Source: Armatimonadaceae bacterium (lineage in GTDB: Bacteria > Armatimonadota > Armatimonadia > Armatimonadales > Armatimonadaceae). From it: a stretch of DNA of 64,000 nucleotides. The stretch lies in NCBI GenBank assembly GCA_030447685.1, contig JAUJOK010000008.1, positions 1-64,000 on the forward strand, read 5' to 3'. The notes beneath the pieces are model-generated. The model did no database searches. It saw only the letters and a program-made list of their open reading frames with translations, and had not been told where the DNA came from. Within the stretch, counting starts at the first letter, position 1. Each line of letters begins with the position of its first letter. The position numbers were made by a program, and so were the translations under genes. This document shows, in pieces, positions 37,630-45,901 of the stretch.

Positions 37630-39099
37630 TCAGCAATCCAGATCAGCAGTAATACGAAGAACGCTGCTCTTCGTGCCCGGCCCGACGCGTGTCGCCTCGG
37701 ACTGCGCCAGGCCGACAATCCACCATACCTCGCCGCTATCCCGCCGCACAACCAGCGGGGCCGAGACGCGGCAGGGGGCGGGCCAGCCCGCATCGGCCAT
37801 CATATCACGAACCAGTCGTGTTTTGCCGCCCATGCCCAGCGGCGCAATTCGGTCTCCGGCACGCAGTGAGCGCACTTCCAAAACCGGCGGTCGTTCGTCC
37901 CCCATTGTACCATAGGCCGCTTCGATAGCGAGAGCGCGGCGCGCGCGGGGATACGTCCCCGGCGAGTGTGACCACTCCGTACGCAGATACAGAGCGGCAG
38001 GGCGCAGCCAGATTCGCCCCGGCACGGGCAGCCTCACGGCATAGGGCGCGGGAGACGCCCACGCCACGGCGACAGTAAGTGTCAGCCCCGCCACCGCCGC
38101 CGCTGCAGCAACGCGTGCGTGAATGCCGCCGGGCAGGTCCGCCGCGCCCTGTCCGGCCCGGAGCAGATCATCCAGGATTTCCACATTCGACTCGGTAACG
38201 GCGTTTTCTCCCGCCGCCGCTGCTGTGTCGCCCACGGTCTGCTGGAGCGCCCGCAGCAAGACACGACGCCGCAGGGCCGGGTGTTCGTTCCTGAGAGCGC
38301 CGCCGTCCAGATGAACCCGGCCCGGCGCGGTCACGGCTGTCCGCTGCCACAAGGCGTCGGTGAGACCTTCCATCAGATCGGCATCCAGCGCGGCGGAACG
38401 GGCCAGACGCTCCAGCGCCTCCGTTAAACGCGGGTTGAAGTCGCGCGCCAGTTGGGGAAGCAGGGCGCGCATCCGTGCGCGCGGATAGCTTGTCTTTTTG
38501 TTGGAAGGGTCACGGCGCGGCGTAACGCCACGGTCGCGGCAGTACGCTTCAATTTCAGCGCGGCGCGCGCGCAGCAGCGGACGCACCACGGCAAGGCCGG
38601 GGCGCAGCAAACGCCGCGCGGGAATACCGGAAAGTCCATCCGTACCGGTGCCGCGAAGCACGCGCAGAAGAACGGTTTCGGCCTGGTCGTCGGCGGTGTG
38701 ACCGGTGGCTATCACGTCGGCTCCGGCCTCCATCGCGGCCTGTTCCAGAAACGCGTAACGGGCATGCCGCGCAGCGTCATTGGGGGCGCGGCGGTTTTTC
38801 GGCTCGGCGCGCTCGGCGGCAACCGCCCCCAGACCGATGAAGCAGGGAACCGCGAGGCGAGCGCACAGGGCGGCGGCAAACGCGGCGTCGGCGTCGGCGT
38901 CGGCCCCGCGCAGGCCATGGTGGAAATGTGCGGCGGCAGCCGGGAGCGGTAAAAGTCCCTTATCCGCCGCTTCCCGCAGAGCAATAAGAAGCGCGCAGGA
39001 ATCGGGGCCGCCCGATAAAGCGATCAGCACCCGCGCGCCCGGCGCAATCAGCGCGTGTGCCTCGACGAAGTCTACGACCTGGCGCACGAACGGGTACAT
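37630..39099 (-). CDS. tilS: tRNA(Ile)-lysidine synthase
   Basis: Modifies C34 of the CAU-anticodon tRNA-Ile to lysidine using ATP. PP-loop ATPase with IALSGGPDSCALL (residues about 25-37), HFHHGLRGADADADAAFA, and the family ATGHTADDQAETVLLR. The C-terminal domains are less conserved, with LEVRSLRAGDRIAPLGM. At 489 residues it is a full-length long form. It sits 27 bases from the anti-sigma gene and about 20 from upp, in one operon. Confidence 0.94.
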   Translation of the reverse strand: MYPFVRQVVDFVEAHALIAPGARVLIALSGGPDSCALLIALREAADKGLLPLPAAAAHFHHGLRGADADADAAFAAALCARLAVPCFIGLGAVAAERAEPKNRRAPNDAARHARYAFLEQAAMEAGADVIATGHTADDQAETVLLRVLRGTGTDGLSGIPARRLLRPGLAVVRPLLRARRAEIEAYCRDRGVTPRRDPSNKKTSYPRARMRALLPQLARDFNPRLTEALERLARSAALDADLMEGLTDALWQRTAVTAPGRVHLDGGALRNEHPALRRRVLLRALQQTVGDTAAAAGENAVTESNVEILDDLLRAGQGAADLPGGIHARVAAAAAVAGLTLTVAVAWASPAPYAVRLPVPGRIWLRPAALYLRTEWSHSPGTYPRARRALAIEAAYGTMGDERPPVLEVRSLRAGDRIAPLGMGGKTRLVRDMMADAGWPAPCRVSAPLVVRRDSGEVWWIVGLAQSEATRVGPGTKSSVLRITADLDC

Positions 39100-39126
39100 G
39101 AAAGAAACCGGTGATCGTCTTTGGTG

Positions 39127-40137
39127 TCAGCGCAGGACCGGAGGCGCGGCAGCAGCAGGTCGGACGAAAATACCCTGTGCGGAAGGCAGCACCTGAACTC
39201 CCTGCCCGCGCAGCGCCCGACGCAGCGCCTCGGTCGCCGTCTGCTCGACGGCGGTCAGCGAGAGCATGCGCTTATTTGCCGTGTCCTCCAGAATGACCGG
39301 CTGGCCGTACCGCACCGCCACTTCCCGCGCGATTTCCGGCAGGGTTCCGACCGGCAGACCGAACGACTGACGCTCCGGGGGCAGTGCGTCGTTCCGGGGA
39401 ATGGGCACGAACAGGTAGGTGGTCCGAACCACGCCGTTGGCTGTCCAGGAAGCAAAAAGATTGATGCTTTTGCCCTCGACCGCCGTGAACGGAACGACCA
39501 GAGGCGGCGCGGGCACATCGGTTCTTAAAATTAGCCGCTGCACCGGAACCGTCTTCGCCGAGAGGGCGTTATCCGGCAGCAGATGAAGGCGCGCGGTACC
39601 CCGAGAAGCGCCTTCCAGGCGTATCATAAATTGATAGGAAGGACCGACCTCCGGGTTCACCACCGTGATACGCTCGATCTTTAAGCGGGGTACGGCGGCA
39701 GTCGTTCCCAGAGAATCTTCATCCGCCGTTCGCGGCACGGTAAGGACGCCGGGGTTTGCCTGCTGCGCCGCGTATTCTTCCGTCCCGCTGAGTGTCGGCA
39801 GCAGCAGTGTCCACCCCAGCGCAGCCACGGCGAGTCCGGTTGCCAGTGTGCTCGCGGCCACACGGCCCAGTTGGGGAAGCAGCATGCGCCAGCCGGAAAG
39901 CCGGGACGGCAACACTGCCTGCCGCTCTATGGCCGACATTACATTTTCATGGAAAAAAAGCGGCGGTTCCACGGCGGGCAAGGCATCCAGCCCGGTCCAG
40001 ACCCGCTTCAGCGTTTCTAAATCCGCCGCGCAGGCAGGGCAGGACTGCACATGCGTGCGTACCGCCTGCTCCAGCGGCGCGGGCAGCATCCCCGTAATAT
40101 ATTCCGACGACAGTTCTTCTACTTTCGCACAGTTCAT
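39127..40137 (-). CDS. Membrane zinc-finger anti-sigma factor with C-terminal STN-like domain
   Basis: A 336-residue putative anti-sigma factor. N-terminal zf-HC2/ZAS domain: MNCAKVEELSSEYITGMLP then HVQSCPACAADL (H-x3-C-x2-C). A single transmembrane helix lies at about 125-145 (ASTLATGLAVAALGW). The extracytoplasmic part ends with a segment of about 70 residues (VGTLPEIAREVAVRYGQPVI ... ALRRALRGQGVQV) with the pattern of an STN/secretin short domain. It follows the ECF sigma gene by 42 bases, the normal cognate arrangement, so it should hold the sigma factor inactive until an envelope signal arrives. Confidence 0.8.
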   Translation of the reverse strand: MNCAKVEELSSEYITGMLPAPLEQAVRTHVQSCPACAADLETLKRVWTGLDALPAVEPPLFFHENVMSAIERQAVLPSRLSGWRMLLPQLGRVAASTLATGLAVAALGWTLLLPTLSGTEEYAAQQANPGVLTVPRTADEDSLGTTAAVPRLKIERITVVNPEVGPSYQFMIRLEGASRGTARLHLLPDNALSAKTVPVQRLILRTDVPAPPLVVPFTAVEGKSINLFASWTANGVVRTTYLFVPIPRNDALPPERQSFGLPVGTLPEIAREVAVRYGQPVILEDTANKRMLSLTAVEQTATEALRRALRGQGVQVLPSAQGIFVRPAAAAPPVLR

Positions 40138-40179
40138 CCGAGTTTCCGTTTCCCGTACCGGCAGGCAGCTTTTTGCGCT

Positions 40180-40791
40180 TTATGTATTGGGACTCTCGGA
40201 CACAGGGAAAAGTTCCGCTGCCGGGGCGAGTCGATTTTTCAGGGCGAGGCGCGCGCGGTTCAAACGCGACTTGACGGTGCCCATCGGCAGGTTCATGATC
40301 TCGGCGATCTCCTCATAGGAGCGCTCCTGGGTATGGTACAGCACGACCATCACCCGCTGGGCTTCGGGCAGGGAAAGAATCGCGCGCTCCAGCACTTCCT
40401 GCCGCTCGCGCATTTCGATGCGATCCTGCGGGCTGGGACCGGTGTCCTCGAACTGACGCGTCACCATATTTTCCTCCAGGGCCATCACATCTTCCAGGGA
40501 ACGCTGCGGACGCGAGCGCGCCCGCTTTCTTTCGTCCAGGAATATATTTGTGGCGATGCGGAAAATCCAGGTGGAGAAGGCGGCATCCCCCCGGAAGCTG
40601 CGCAGGTTGTTCCAGGCGCGCAGGAACGCTTCCTGAGCAATGTCCGAGGCATCATCGTAGGAGCCGGTAAGGCGGTAAGCGGTGCTGTATACCTGTTTTT
40701 CGTAACGGCGAACAAGCAGGTCGAAGGCGGCCACGTCGCCGCCCCGACTGCGCTCGATCAGGTCACGATCATCCCCGGAGGCTGCTGCCAC
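40180..40791 (-). CDS. ECF RNA polymerase sigma factor
   Basis: A 203-residue ECF-type sigma factor. Region 2 has YRLTGSYDDASDIAQEAFLRAW and TWIFRIATNIFLDERKRARS; region 4 has LPEAQRVMVVLYHTQERSYEEIAE and MGTVKSRLNRARLALK. I chose GTG at 40791 because AGGGGAG lies seven bases upstream. The frame is open 44 codons further, but that part lies within DUF4446 coding sequence and has Arg-rich shadow composition. It overlaps the DUF4446 gene by 23 bases and is followed by its likely anti-sigma factor. Confidence 0.93.
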   Translation of the reverse strand: MAAASGDDRDLIERSRGGDVAAFDLLVRRYEKQVYSTAYRLTGSYDDASDIAQEAFLRAWNNLRSFRGDAAFSTWIFRIATNIFLDERKRARSRPQRSLEDVMALEENMVTRQFEDTGPSPQDRIEMRERQEVLERAILSLPEAQRVMVVLYHTQERSYEEIAEIMNLPMGTVKSRLNRARLALKNRLAPAAELFPVSESPNT

Positions 40792-41332
40792 GCTCCCGCT
40801 CCCCTGTGGCCTGCGTTTCCGGTCCGCCCACGCGCGAGCGGTTGATCGCATCGCGCTCTTCGTCCGAGAGCGTGATCGGGGAGGTGCCCCCCTGAACCGG
40901 CTTCGCATAGACCCGCACTTCATTGCGCGCGTACAGCCCGGAAATTACGACGCCGTTGCCTTCGCCATCCAGAACGGCCACGGAAAAGCTCTGCTCTCCG
41001 CCCACATTGGCAAAGGCGTCGTAACGCACCAGCCCGATTTTCTGCAGGCAATAGCGCAGGGCATCGGCATTTGAGCGTCCCAGCGCGGTCGCGGTCGAGA
41101 CGCTGCCGGCCATCTCGTGCAGTGTATCGCCCTGCCGCACCAATAGCTGCTCCAGATTGGTACCGTCCGCGCCGCGCAAAAGCTGCGCCTGAAGCCGCCC
41201 CAGACGCGCCAGGCGCACCAGCGCGATGACGAGCAGCGTCATTAACAATAGATACAGCCCCGCCGCCGTTATCAGGGCAATGCCCGGCTCGCGCTGCACC
41301 CAGGCCACAGCGGCGTTATTGATTATCTCCAT
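40769..41332 (-). CDS. DUF4446 membrane protein
   Basis: A 187-residue protein of the DUF4446 family: one transmembrane helix at about 18-42 (GIALITAAGLYLLLMTLLVI), a short coiled coil, then the conserved domain with LRYCLQKIGLVRYDAFANVGG, QSFSVAVLDGEGNGVVISGLY and REE-like acidic tail. In Firmicutes the family often lies near parB/noc; here the ParB-like gene is divergent and 141 bases away. Function unknown. It heads the operon with the ECF sigma factor, anti-sigma factor, tilS and upp. Confidence 0.85.
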   Translation of the reverse strand: MEIINNAAVAWVQREPGIALITAAGLYLLLMTLLVIALVRLARLGRLQAQLLRGADGTNLEQLLVRQGDTLHEMAGSVSTATALGRSNADALRYCLQKIGLVRYDAFANVGGEQSFSVAVLDGEGNGVVISGLYARNEVRVYAKPVQGGTSPITLSDEERDAINRSRVGGPETQATGERERGSSLRG

Positions 41333-41473
41333 CGGTACTTGCTTTATTCTTCCTGGGGGAAAGTCATTCCTGCCCTGTACTTTCTACCCGCGCCAGCCAT
41401 AATTGGTAATGGTCATATTTCGCTAAGGGTTCCCTCAGGGAACGCAGGCATCAAAGGAAGGTCTAATCAAAGG

Positions 41474-42658
41474 ATGGCGCTGCAACAACTGCCGCTGGAT
41501 CGCATTTTAACCACGGAAAACCAGCCGCGCAAAACGTTTTACCAGGAGTCCCTGGAGGAACTGGCAGCCTCGATAAAGGAAAGGGGCGTGCTGGAGCCTA
41601 TTGTCGTGCGCCCCGTGCGCGGACAGGGCCGTGACGGCAAATACGAGATCGTCATGGGCGAGCGCCGCTTCCGCGCTTCCAAGATAGCGGGCATGGAGAC
41701 GATCCCCTGCGTGGTGCGCCAGATGTCCGACGAGGACGCCGCCGCCGACGCCCTGCTGGAAAACTTCCAGCGGGAAGACCTGAATGCGGTCGAAAAGGCG
41801 CGGGCGATCCAGGGACTTCTGCAATTCATGTCCTGGGAAAAGGTCAGCAAAACGCTGGGCGTCTCCGAAACCACGCTGCGCCGCTCGCTGGAGCTTTTGG
41901 AACTGCCGCCCCACATTCAGACAGAGTTGGTGACGCGCCCCGGCGAGGGCGAAGGGGCTTTCAACGAAGGCCATGCCCGCGCCCTGATCGCCTTGAACGA
42001 TGATCCGGGCAGCCAGGCGCGCCTGGTGGGCAAGATCAAGCAGGAAAAGCTGAATATCCCCGATCTGGAAAAGGTTATCGGGGCGATCAAGCAGTTCCCG
42101 GCGAAAAAAGAAGCGTTCCTGCGCGTGCCGATCAGCGTCACCACGCAGATGCTCAAGTCGTTCGGGGTGCGCGAGGAGCGCAAGAAGCCTTATAAAGCGC
42201 AGACAGCGGATCAGCACCTGAAGGCTCTGGAAAAGGCGGCGTCCGCACTGGATGAGCTTCTGGACGAGCGCATCGTGGAGTTCCTTTCCGCCGAGCAGAT
42301 GAACCACCTTCTGGCAGCCACCGCGACCCTGGGCCGGGACATGGAGGAGTTCAACAAGAAGGTGCGCGAGGCCGTACAGACCAAAGACTATGGCTTCCGC
42401 GAAATCTATATCCACTGCCCGCTGTGCGGTCGCGTCGAGCTGGTCGGGGCGGTACGCTGCTCGGTGTGCTGGACGATCCTGCGCCGCTGCTACGACTGCG
42501 GCAACTACGACCGCCCGTTCGAAAAATGCGGCAAGAACGGCGCGAGCGTTTATGTCTCGGAGGCCGAAAGTCCCAAGGACTACTCCAAGTCGTACAAGTG
42601 CCCGGATTACAAGCCCAAGTTCGAGGCGCAGGCTGTCAAGCTGAAAATGGCGGCGTAG
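41474..42658 (+). CDS. ParB/Spo0J-family protein with C-terminal zinc-ribbon tail
   Basis: A 394-residue protein (ATG 41474). The ParB N-terminal nuclease-like/CTPase domain has ALQQLPLDRILTTENQPRK, YEIVMGERRFRASKIAGM and ALLENFQREDLNAVEKA, followed by the helix-turn-helix (VSKTLGVSETTLRRSLELL). The normal dimerising C-domain is replaced by a helical stretch and, from residue 312, a tail with eight cysteines (315, 318, 329, 332, 339, 342, 352, 376) in CxxC pairs, enough for two zinc sites. No parA is adjacent. The perfect small palindrome GTTCCCTCAGGGAAC at 41429-41443 lies just before the gene and could be an operator. It may act as a regulator rather than in segregation. Confidence 0.85.
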   Translation: MALQQLPLDRILTTENQPRKTFYQESLEELAASIKERGVLEPIVVRPVRGQGRDGKYEIVMGERRFRASKIAGMETIPCVVRQMSDEDAAADALLENFQREDLNAVEKARAIQGLLQFMSWEKVSKTLGVSETTLRRSLELLELPPHIQTELVTRPGEGEGAFNEGHARALIALNDDPGSQARLVGKIKQEKLNIPDLEKVIGAIKQFPAKKEAFLRVPISVTTQMLKSFGVREERKKPYKAQTADQHLKALEKAASALDELLDERIVEFLSAEQMNHLLAATATLGRDMEEFNKKVREAVQTKDYGFREIYIHCPLCGRVELVGAVRCSVCWTILRRCYDCGNYDRPFEKCGKNGASVYVSEAESPKDYSKSYKCPDYKPKFEAQAVKLKMAA

Positions 42659-42683
42659 CGCGCGCAGCAACGCAGATAGACAC

Positions 42684-42720
42684 AAAAAAGACCGGGGAGA
42701 CAGCCTCCCCGGTCTTTTTT
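42684..42720. terminator. Bidirectional intrinsic terminator
   Basis: AAAAAA, then stem GACCGGGGAG / CTCCCCGGTC with a 5-base loop, then TTTTTT. It works for the ParB-like gene on the plus strand and equally for minus-strand transcripts. Confidence 0.95.
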
Positions 42721-42782
42721 CGCCTGCTCAGGCAGGGTCGCTGTTTCGTGCCCGCCGCTTACACAAGGTTATCCCACAAAAT

Positions 42783-42818
42783 AAGCAAGCCCCCGGAGGA
42801 TTCTCCGGGGGCTTGCTT
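42783..42818 (-). terminator. Terminator of the tandem GT2 operon
   Basis: A perfect 16-bp stem (AAGCAAGCCCCCGGAG / CTCCGGGGGCTTGCTT) with a 4-base loop, 14 bases after the GT2 stop on the minus strand, followed there by ATTTTG. With 42684-42720 it gives two strong hairpins in a row between convergent units. Confidence 0.85.
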
Positions 42819-42831
42819 GCTGCTTACGCGC

Positions 42832-44200
42832 CTATCGTGAAACCGGCACGCGCGGCAGGGCTTCTTCCATCGTCGCCAGCGGTTCCGGCCCTGTTGTTTT
42901 TTCCCGTTCGGTGCGCGGACGCTGGGGAACGGGAACGTAGGGCGTACTTAGCCCCTCACGCTGGACGCGGCGGCGCGACCGCCACAGGCACCAGGGACCG
43001 GCCAGGTTGCCACGGATTTCGAGCAGGATCAGTGACAGCGGATACTCGGACTGGCCGCGCAGCCAGGCTTTGAGCCGGTGGACATACGAGCGCGGCATGT
43101 GGATGGCGAGGTGCGCCAGCGCCCGCAGATCGTGATCACGCAGCAGCGTCGTCAAATGATACGAGACGTGCCCCTTGCTGTAGCTGTATATCTGACGGCG
43201 TAGCGCGCGCATGTCACGGCGGTGCCGGTGCCACACATAGGCGTCCGGCTCATACACCAGAGTAAATCCCGCCTTGAGCACCTTGTAAAAAAGATAGGTG
43301 TCCTCCCCACCCCCGACGGCATGCCGGGGCCGAGCGCCTCATCCATCAGACCGATCTCCGGATGCTCGAAGATACGCGCGCGAAACGCGGCGTTGGCGGT
43401 CGCGCCCATATCCCAGGTCCGCACCGCGTGCCGCCAATTGGATTCGAATACCTTCTCGCCGTACTCCCGCCGCGTAAAGCCGCGTCCCAGACCGCCATAG
43501 ACTTCGAAGAGATGCTGCGGCATGGTTTCCAATTCCACGGGCAGCACATTGCCGGTAACGATCATCACGTCTTCGCAGGCAAAAGGCGCGACGATCTTTT
43601 CCACCCAGTCAGGCGGCATGGTCACATCATCATCGGTGGCGATCATGATGTCGCCTTTTCCTGCCGTGAACCCGGCGTTGCGGGCATAAGCCAGTCCCTT
43701 GCGCGTCTCATTTACCAGCACCACACCGGGAAACTCCGCCACGACCGGCGGGGTCAGGTCAGACGAGGGATTATTGTCAACGACGACTATCTCGATGTGC
43801 CGGGGCGACTCCTGGGCGACCAGGCACTGGAGCGCTTTACGCAGATCATCGGGCCGGTCCAGCGTCGCCAGATTAATGGAGACCGACACATCCGCAGGCA
43901 GGCTCTCCGCGGCGGCCTTATCTCTGCCCTCCAAAGGCAGGTGACGCTCGGCCAGCGCCGTGAGCGCGCGGGACCAGAGGAAGCCCTCGCCCGGCTGGTC
44001 GTTCTGATCCCGATCAGCTTTGATCCCAGTTTGTCAGCGATGGCCGCGCGCAGGCGGGCCGCGCTGATCGGCTGGCGCTGGTTCTCGATCCGCACACTTC
44101 CCAGCGGCTTACCGTTTCGCACCACGAAGACACAGACGCTGGGATATTCCGTCACGTCCATCAGGGCAGGCACGGGCTGCCCCACATCTACCGTTCGCAC
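42832..44200 (-). pseudogene. GT2 glycosyltransferase, two single-base frameshifts
   Basis: Full-length GT2 of about 456 residues when repaired. It starts near VRTVDVGQPVPALMDVTEYP with an N-terminal domain of about 90 residues shared with the neighbouring paralogue. Then VSVSINLATLDRPDDLRKAL, EIVVVDNNPSSD, YARNAGFTAGKGDIMIATDDDV with the metal-binding Asp cluster, and a C-terminal half with GFTLVYEPDAYVWHRHRRDM. One base is missing at a GGG run (44009-44011) and one at a GGGGG run (43310-43314); each gives a smooth join when one G is added. Homopolymer undercalls are the simplest reading, so the gene is probably functional. Confidence 0.8.
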
Positions 44201-44205
44201 CGCCG

Positions 44206-45570
44206 TCAGCTTTTCTTCCTCCCGCTCCTTTTTGGCGGTCGTTTTGGCCTTTTTACGACCGCGCGCTGTCGCTGCGGTTCCCGGAGGGCTGCTGCCTGAG
44301 CGCCGAAGGACTGCTCGATCTCGCTTGCCGCGCGCTTAGCTTTCCCATACCGGCCCAGGCCGATGAACGAGCCGCGAAGCTCGGCGAGAATCAGTTCGCG
44401 CGGCATATGGGAGGGACGCAGAAACGAGATAACCGTGCGGCGCACGCTCCACCACCAGAGCCAGTAAAGACCCAGATTAAGAAACGCCGCCCGCTCCTCG
44501 GGATATGCCTGCGCGCTTCGCACGAAGTAGCTGTACAGGCCGATTCCGTTGTTGGCGATCTGCTTTTTAGCTGCGCGTATTCGGGGCGATGCCGGTGCCG
44601 CACCAGGGCGCGCGGCTCATAGACCAGCGTGTGCCCCTCTTTGAGTACCCGGAAAAAACATCTCCAGGTCGCCGCCGCCGTTAGTGACGGTTCCGACGTC
44701 CAGCGCCGGGTCGAAGTGGCCGATCTGCGCGAACACGGAACGCCGATAAGCCATATTAGCTCCCGTTCCGAACTGCCCGCTGCCGCCGTACAGCGCCCCC
44801 GCCGATTGGCCGCTTTCGCGGTCCACGCGAAACCACCGCCGCTCGAAGCCGCGCCCGAAGCCGTTGTACTGCTCGAAAAGAATCTGCGCCTCGGTTTCCA
44901 GCTCATGGGGCACGACCAGCCCGGTCACAGCCATTACGTCCGGGTTTTCCGTAAACACGTCAACCAGCGCCCGCACCCAGCCGGAATCTACGATCACATC
45001 ATCGTCCGTATAGGCAATGATTTCACCACGCGCCTCGATTATAGCGCGGTTTCGCGCCCAATCCAGTCCGGGTCGTGGCTCGGAAACGTATCGCACCTGG
45101 GTATAGTGCTCACGCAGCAGGCGCTCCGTGGCGTTCGTACTCGGCGCGTTGTCTACGACCAGAATGTCGAGCGCCGGATAATCCAGGCGCATCAGAGCGT
45201 CCAAACAAAGGCTAATATCGGCAGCCCGGTCACGGGTGCAGACGGCGACCGTAACCAGCGGCGCGGCTTCCGGCGAGGCGGGAGGGCGCGCCGCAAGCAG
45301 TGCCTGGAGAGCATCCACGCCGGAAGCCGCCGGAGCGGCCAGATAATCCTGAAGAAGACCGCCAAGCATGGCTTCGCCGTGTTGTTCCAGAATCGCTTTG
45401 CCCAGGGCGGCTGCCCGGCAGCGCCCCTGAATGACGGGCACGTCCACCGACCCGATGGGCTTGCCGTGCAGACGAACCAGCCCTTTCACTGCCCGGTAGC
45501 TGTCCAGTCCTTCCAGGGTCACGAGCGGGCGGCTCATCTCGATGTCGATAACTTTAATAGGTTTCAGCAT
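44206..45570 (-). pseudogene. GT2 glycosyltransferase, two single-base frameshifts
   Basis: Tandem paralogue of the preceding gene. Start MLKPIKVIDIEMSRPLVTLE, then the shared N-terminal domain (AVKGLVRLHGKPIGSVDVPV), GT-A core VTVAVCTRDRAADISLCLDA, DILVVDNAPSTN, EIIAYTDDDVIVDSGW, and HTLVYEPRALVRHRHRPEYA. A T6 run at 44653-44658 should be T5 (MFFRVLKEG), and an A5 run at 44564-44568 should be A6 (QLKKQIANN). Both are homopolymer errors in form. Repaired length is about 455 residues. The last part (AYPEERAAFLNLGLYWLWWW) is a hydrophobic, membrane-associating helix followed by a Lys/Arg-rich tail. Confidence 0.8.
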
Positions 45571-45842
45571 AGTGCAGGCCTCTGGTAGTTTACCTCGTTC
45601 AGCGGGTCAAAATCCGTGGAGGCTGTTGCGGCCCGGCTTCCTGCCGCCCTTGCTTTGCTGCCTCATAAGTAGTATCGCGCCTGCGTTCCCAACGCTGCTG
45701 CGGGCACTATCCAACGAGATTATGACTGATAATCTCAGGATTGCAAGTCTTGTGCCGTCGCTCGGTAAAAGTCCGGAGGGAATCGGTTTCAATCGGCGTG
45801 CCTTGAAAACAGTTAATGAAATTTCGCTCAAAGAAGCGGCAT

Positions 45843-45872
45843 TTGGCACAACGAGGCGGTTTTAGGTACACT
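45843..45872 (+). promoter_or_regulatory. Candidate promoter of the wzt-GT2 unit
   Basis: TTGGCA (45843-45848), an 18-bp spacer and TACACT (45867-45872), 30 bases before the Wzt start. The 331-base divergent gap (45571-45901) otherwise shows only relatively AT-rich sequence with no further motif I can support; the minus-strand promoter for the tandem GT2 genes must also lie here. Confidence 0.55.
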
Positions 45873-45901
45873 TGTTGCAGGTAAGAGGGCGGAGATAAAG
45901 A

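Noticed and set aside
40792-40923. 44-codon N-terminal extension of the ECF sigma factor
   Set aside because: It lies in the antiparallel-free overlap with DUF4446 coding sequence, is Arg/Ser-rich shadow composition, and the GTG at 40791 has the ribosome site.
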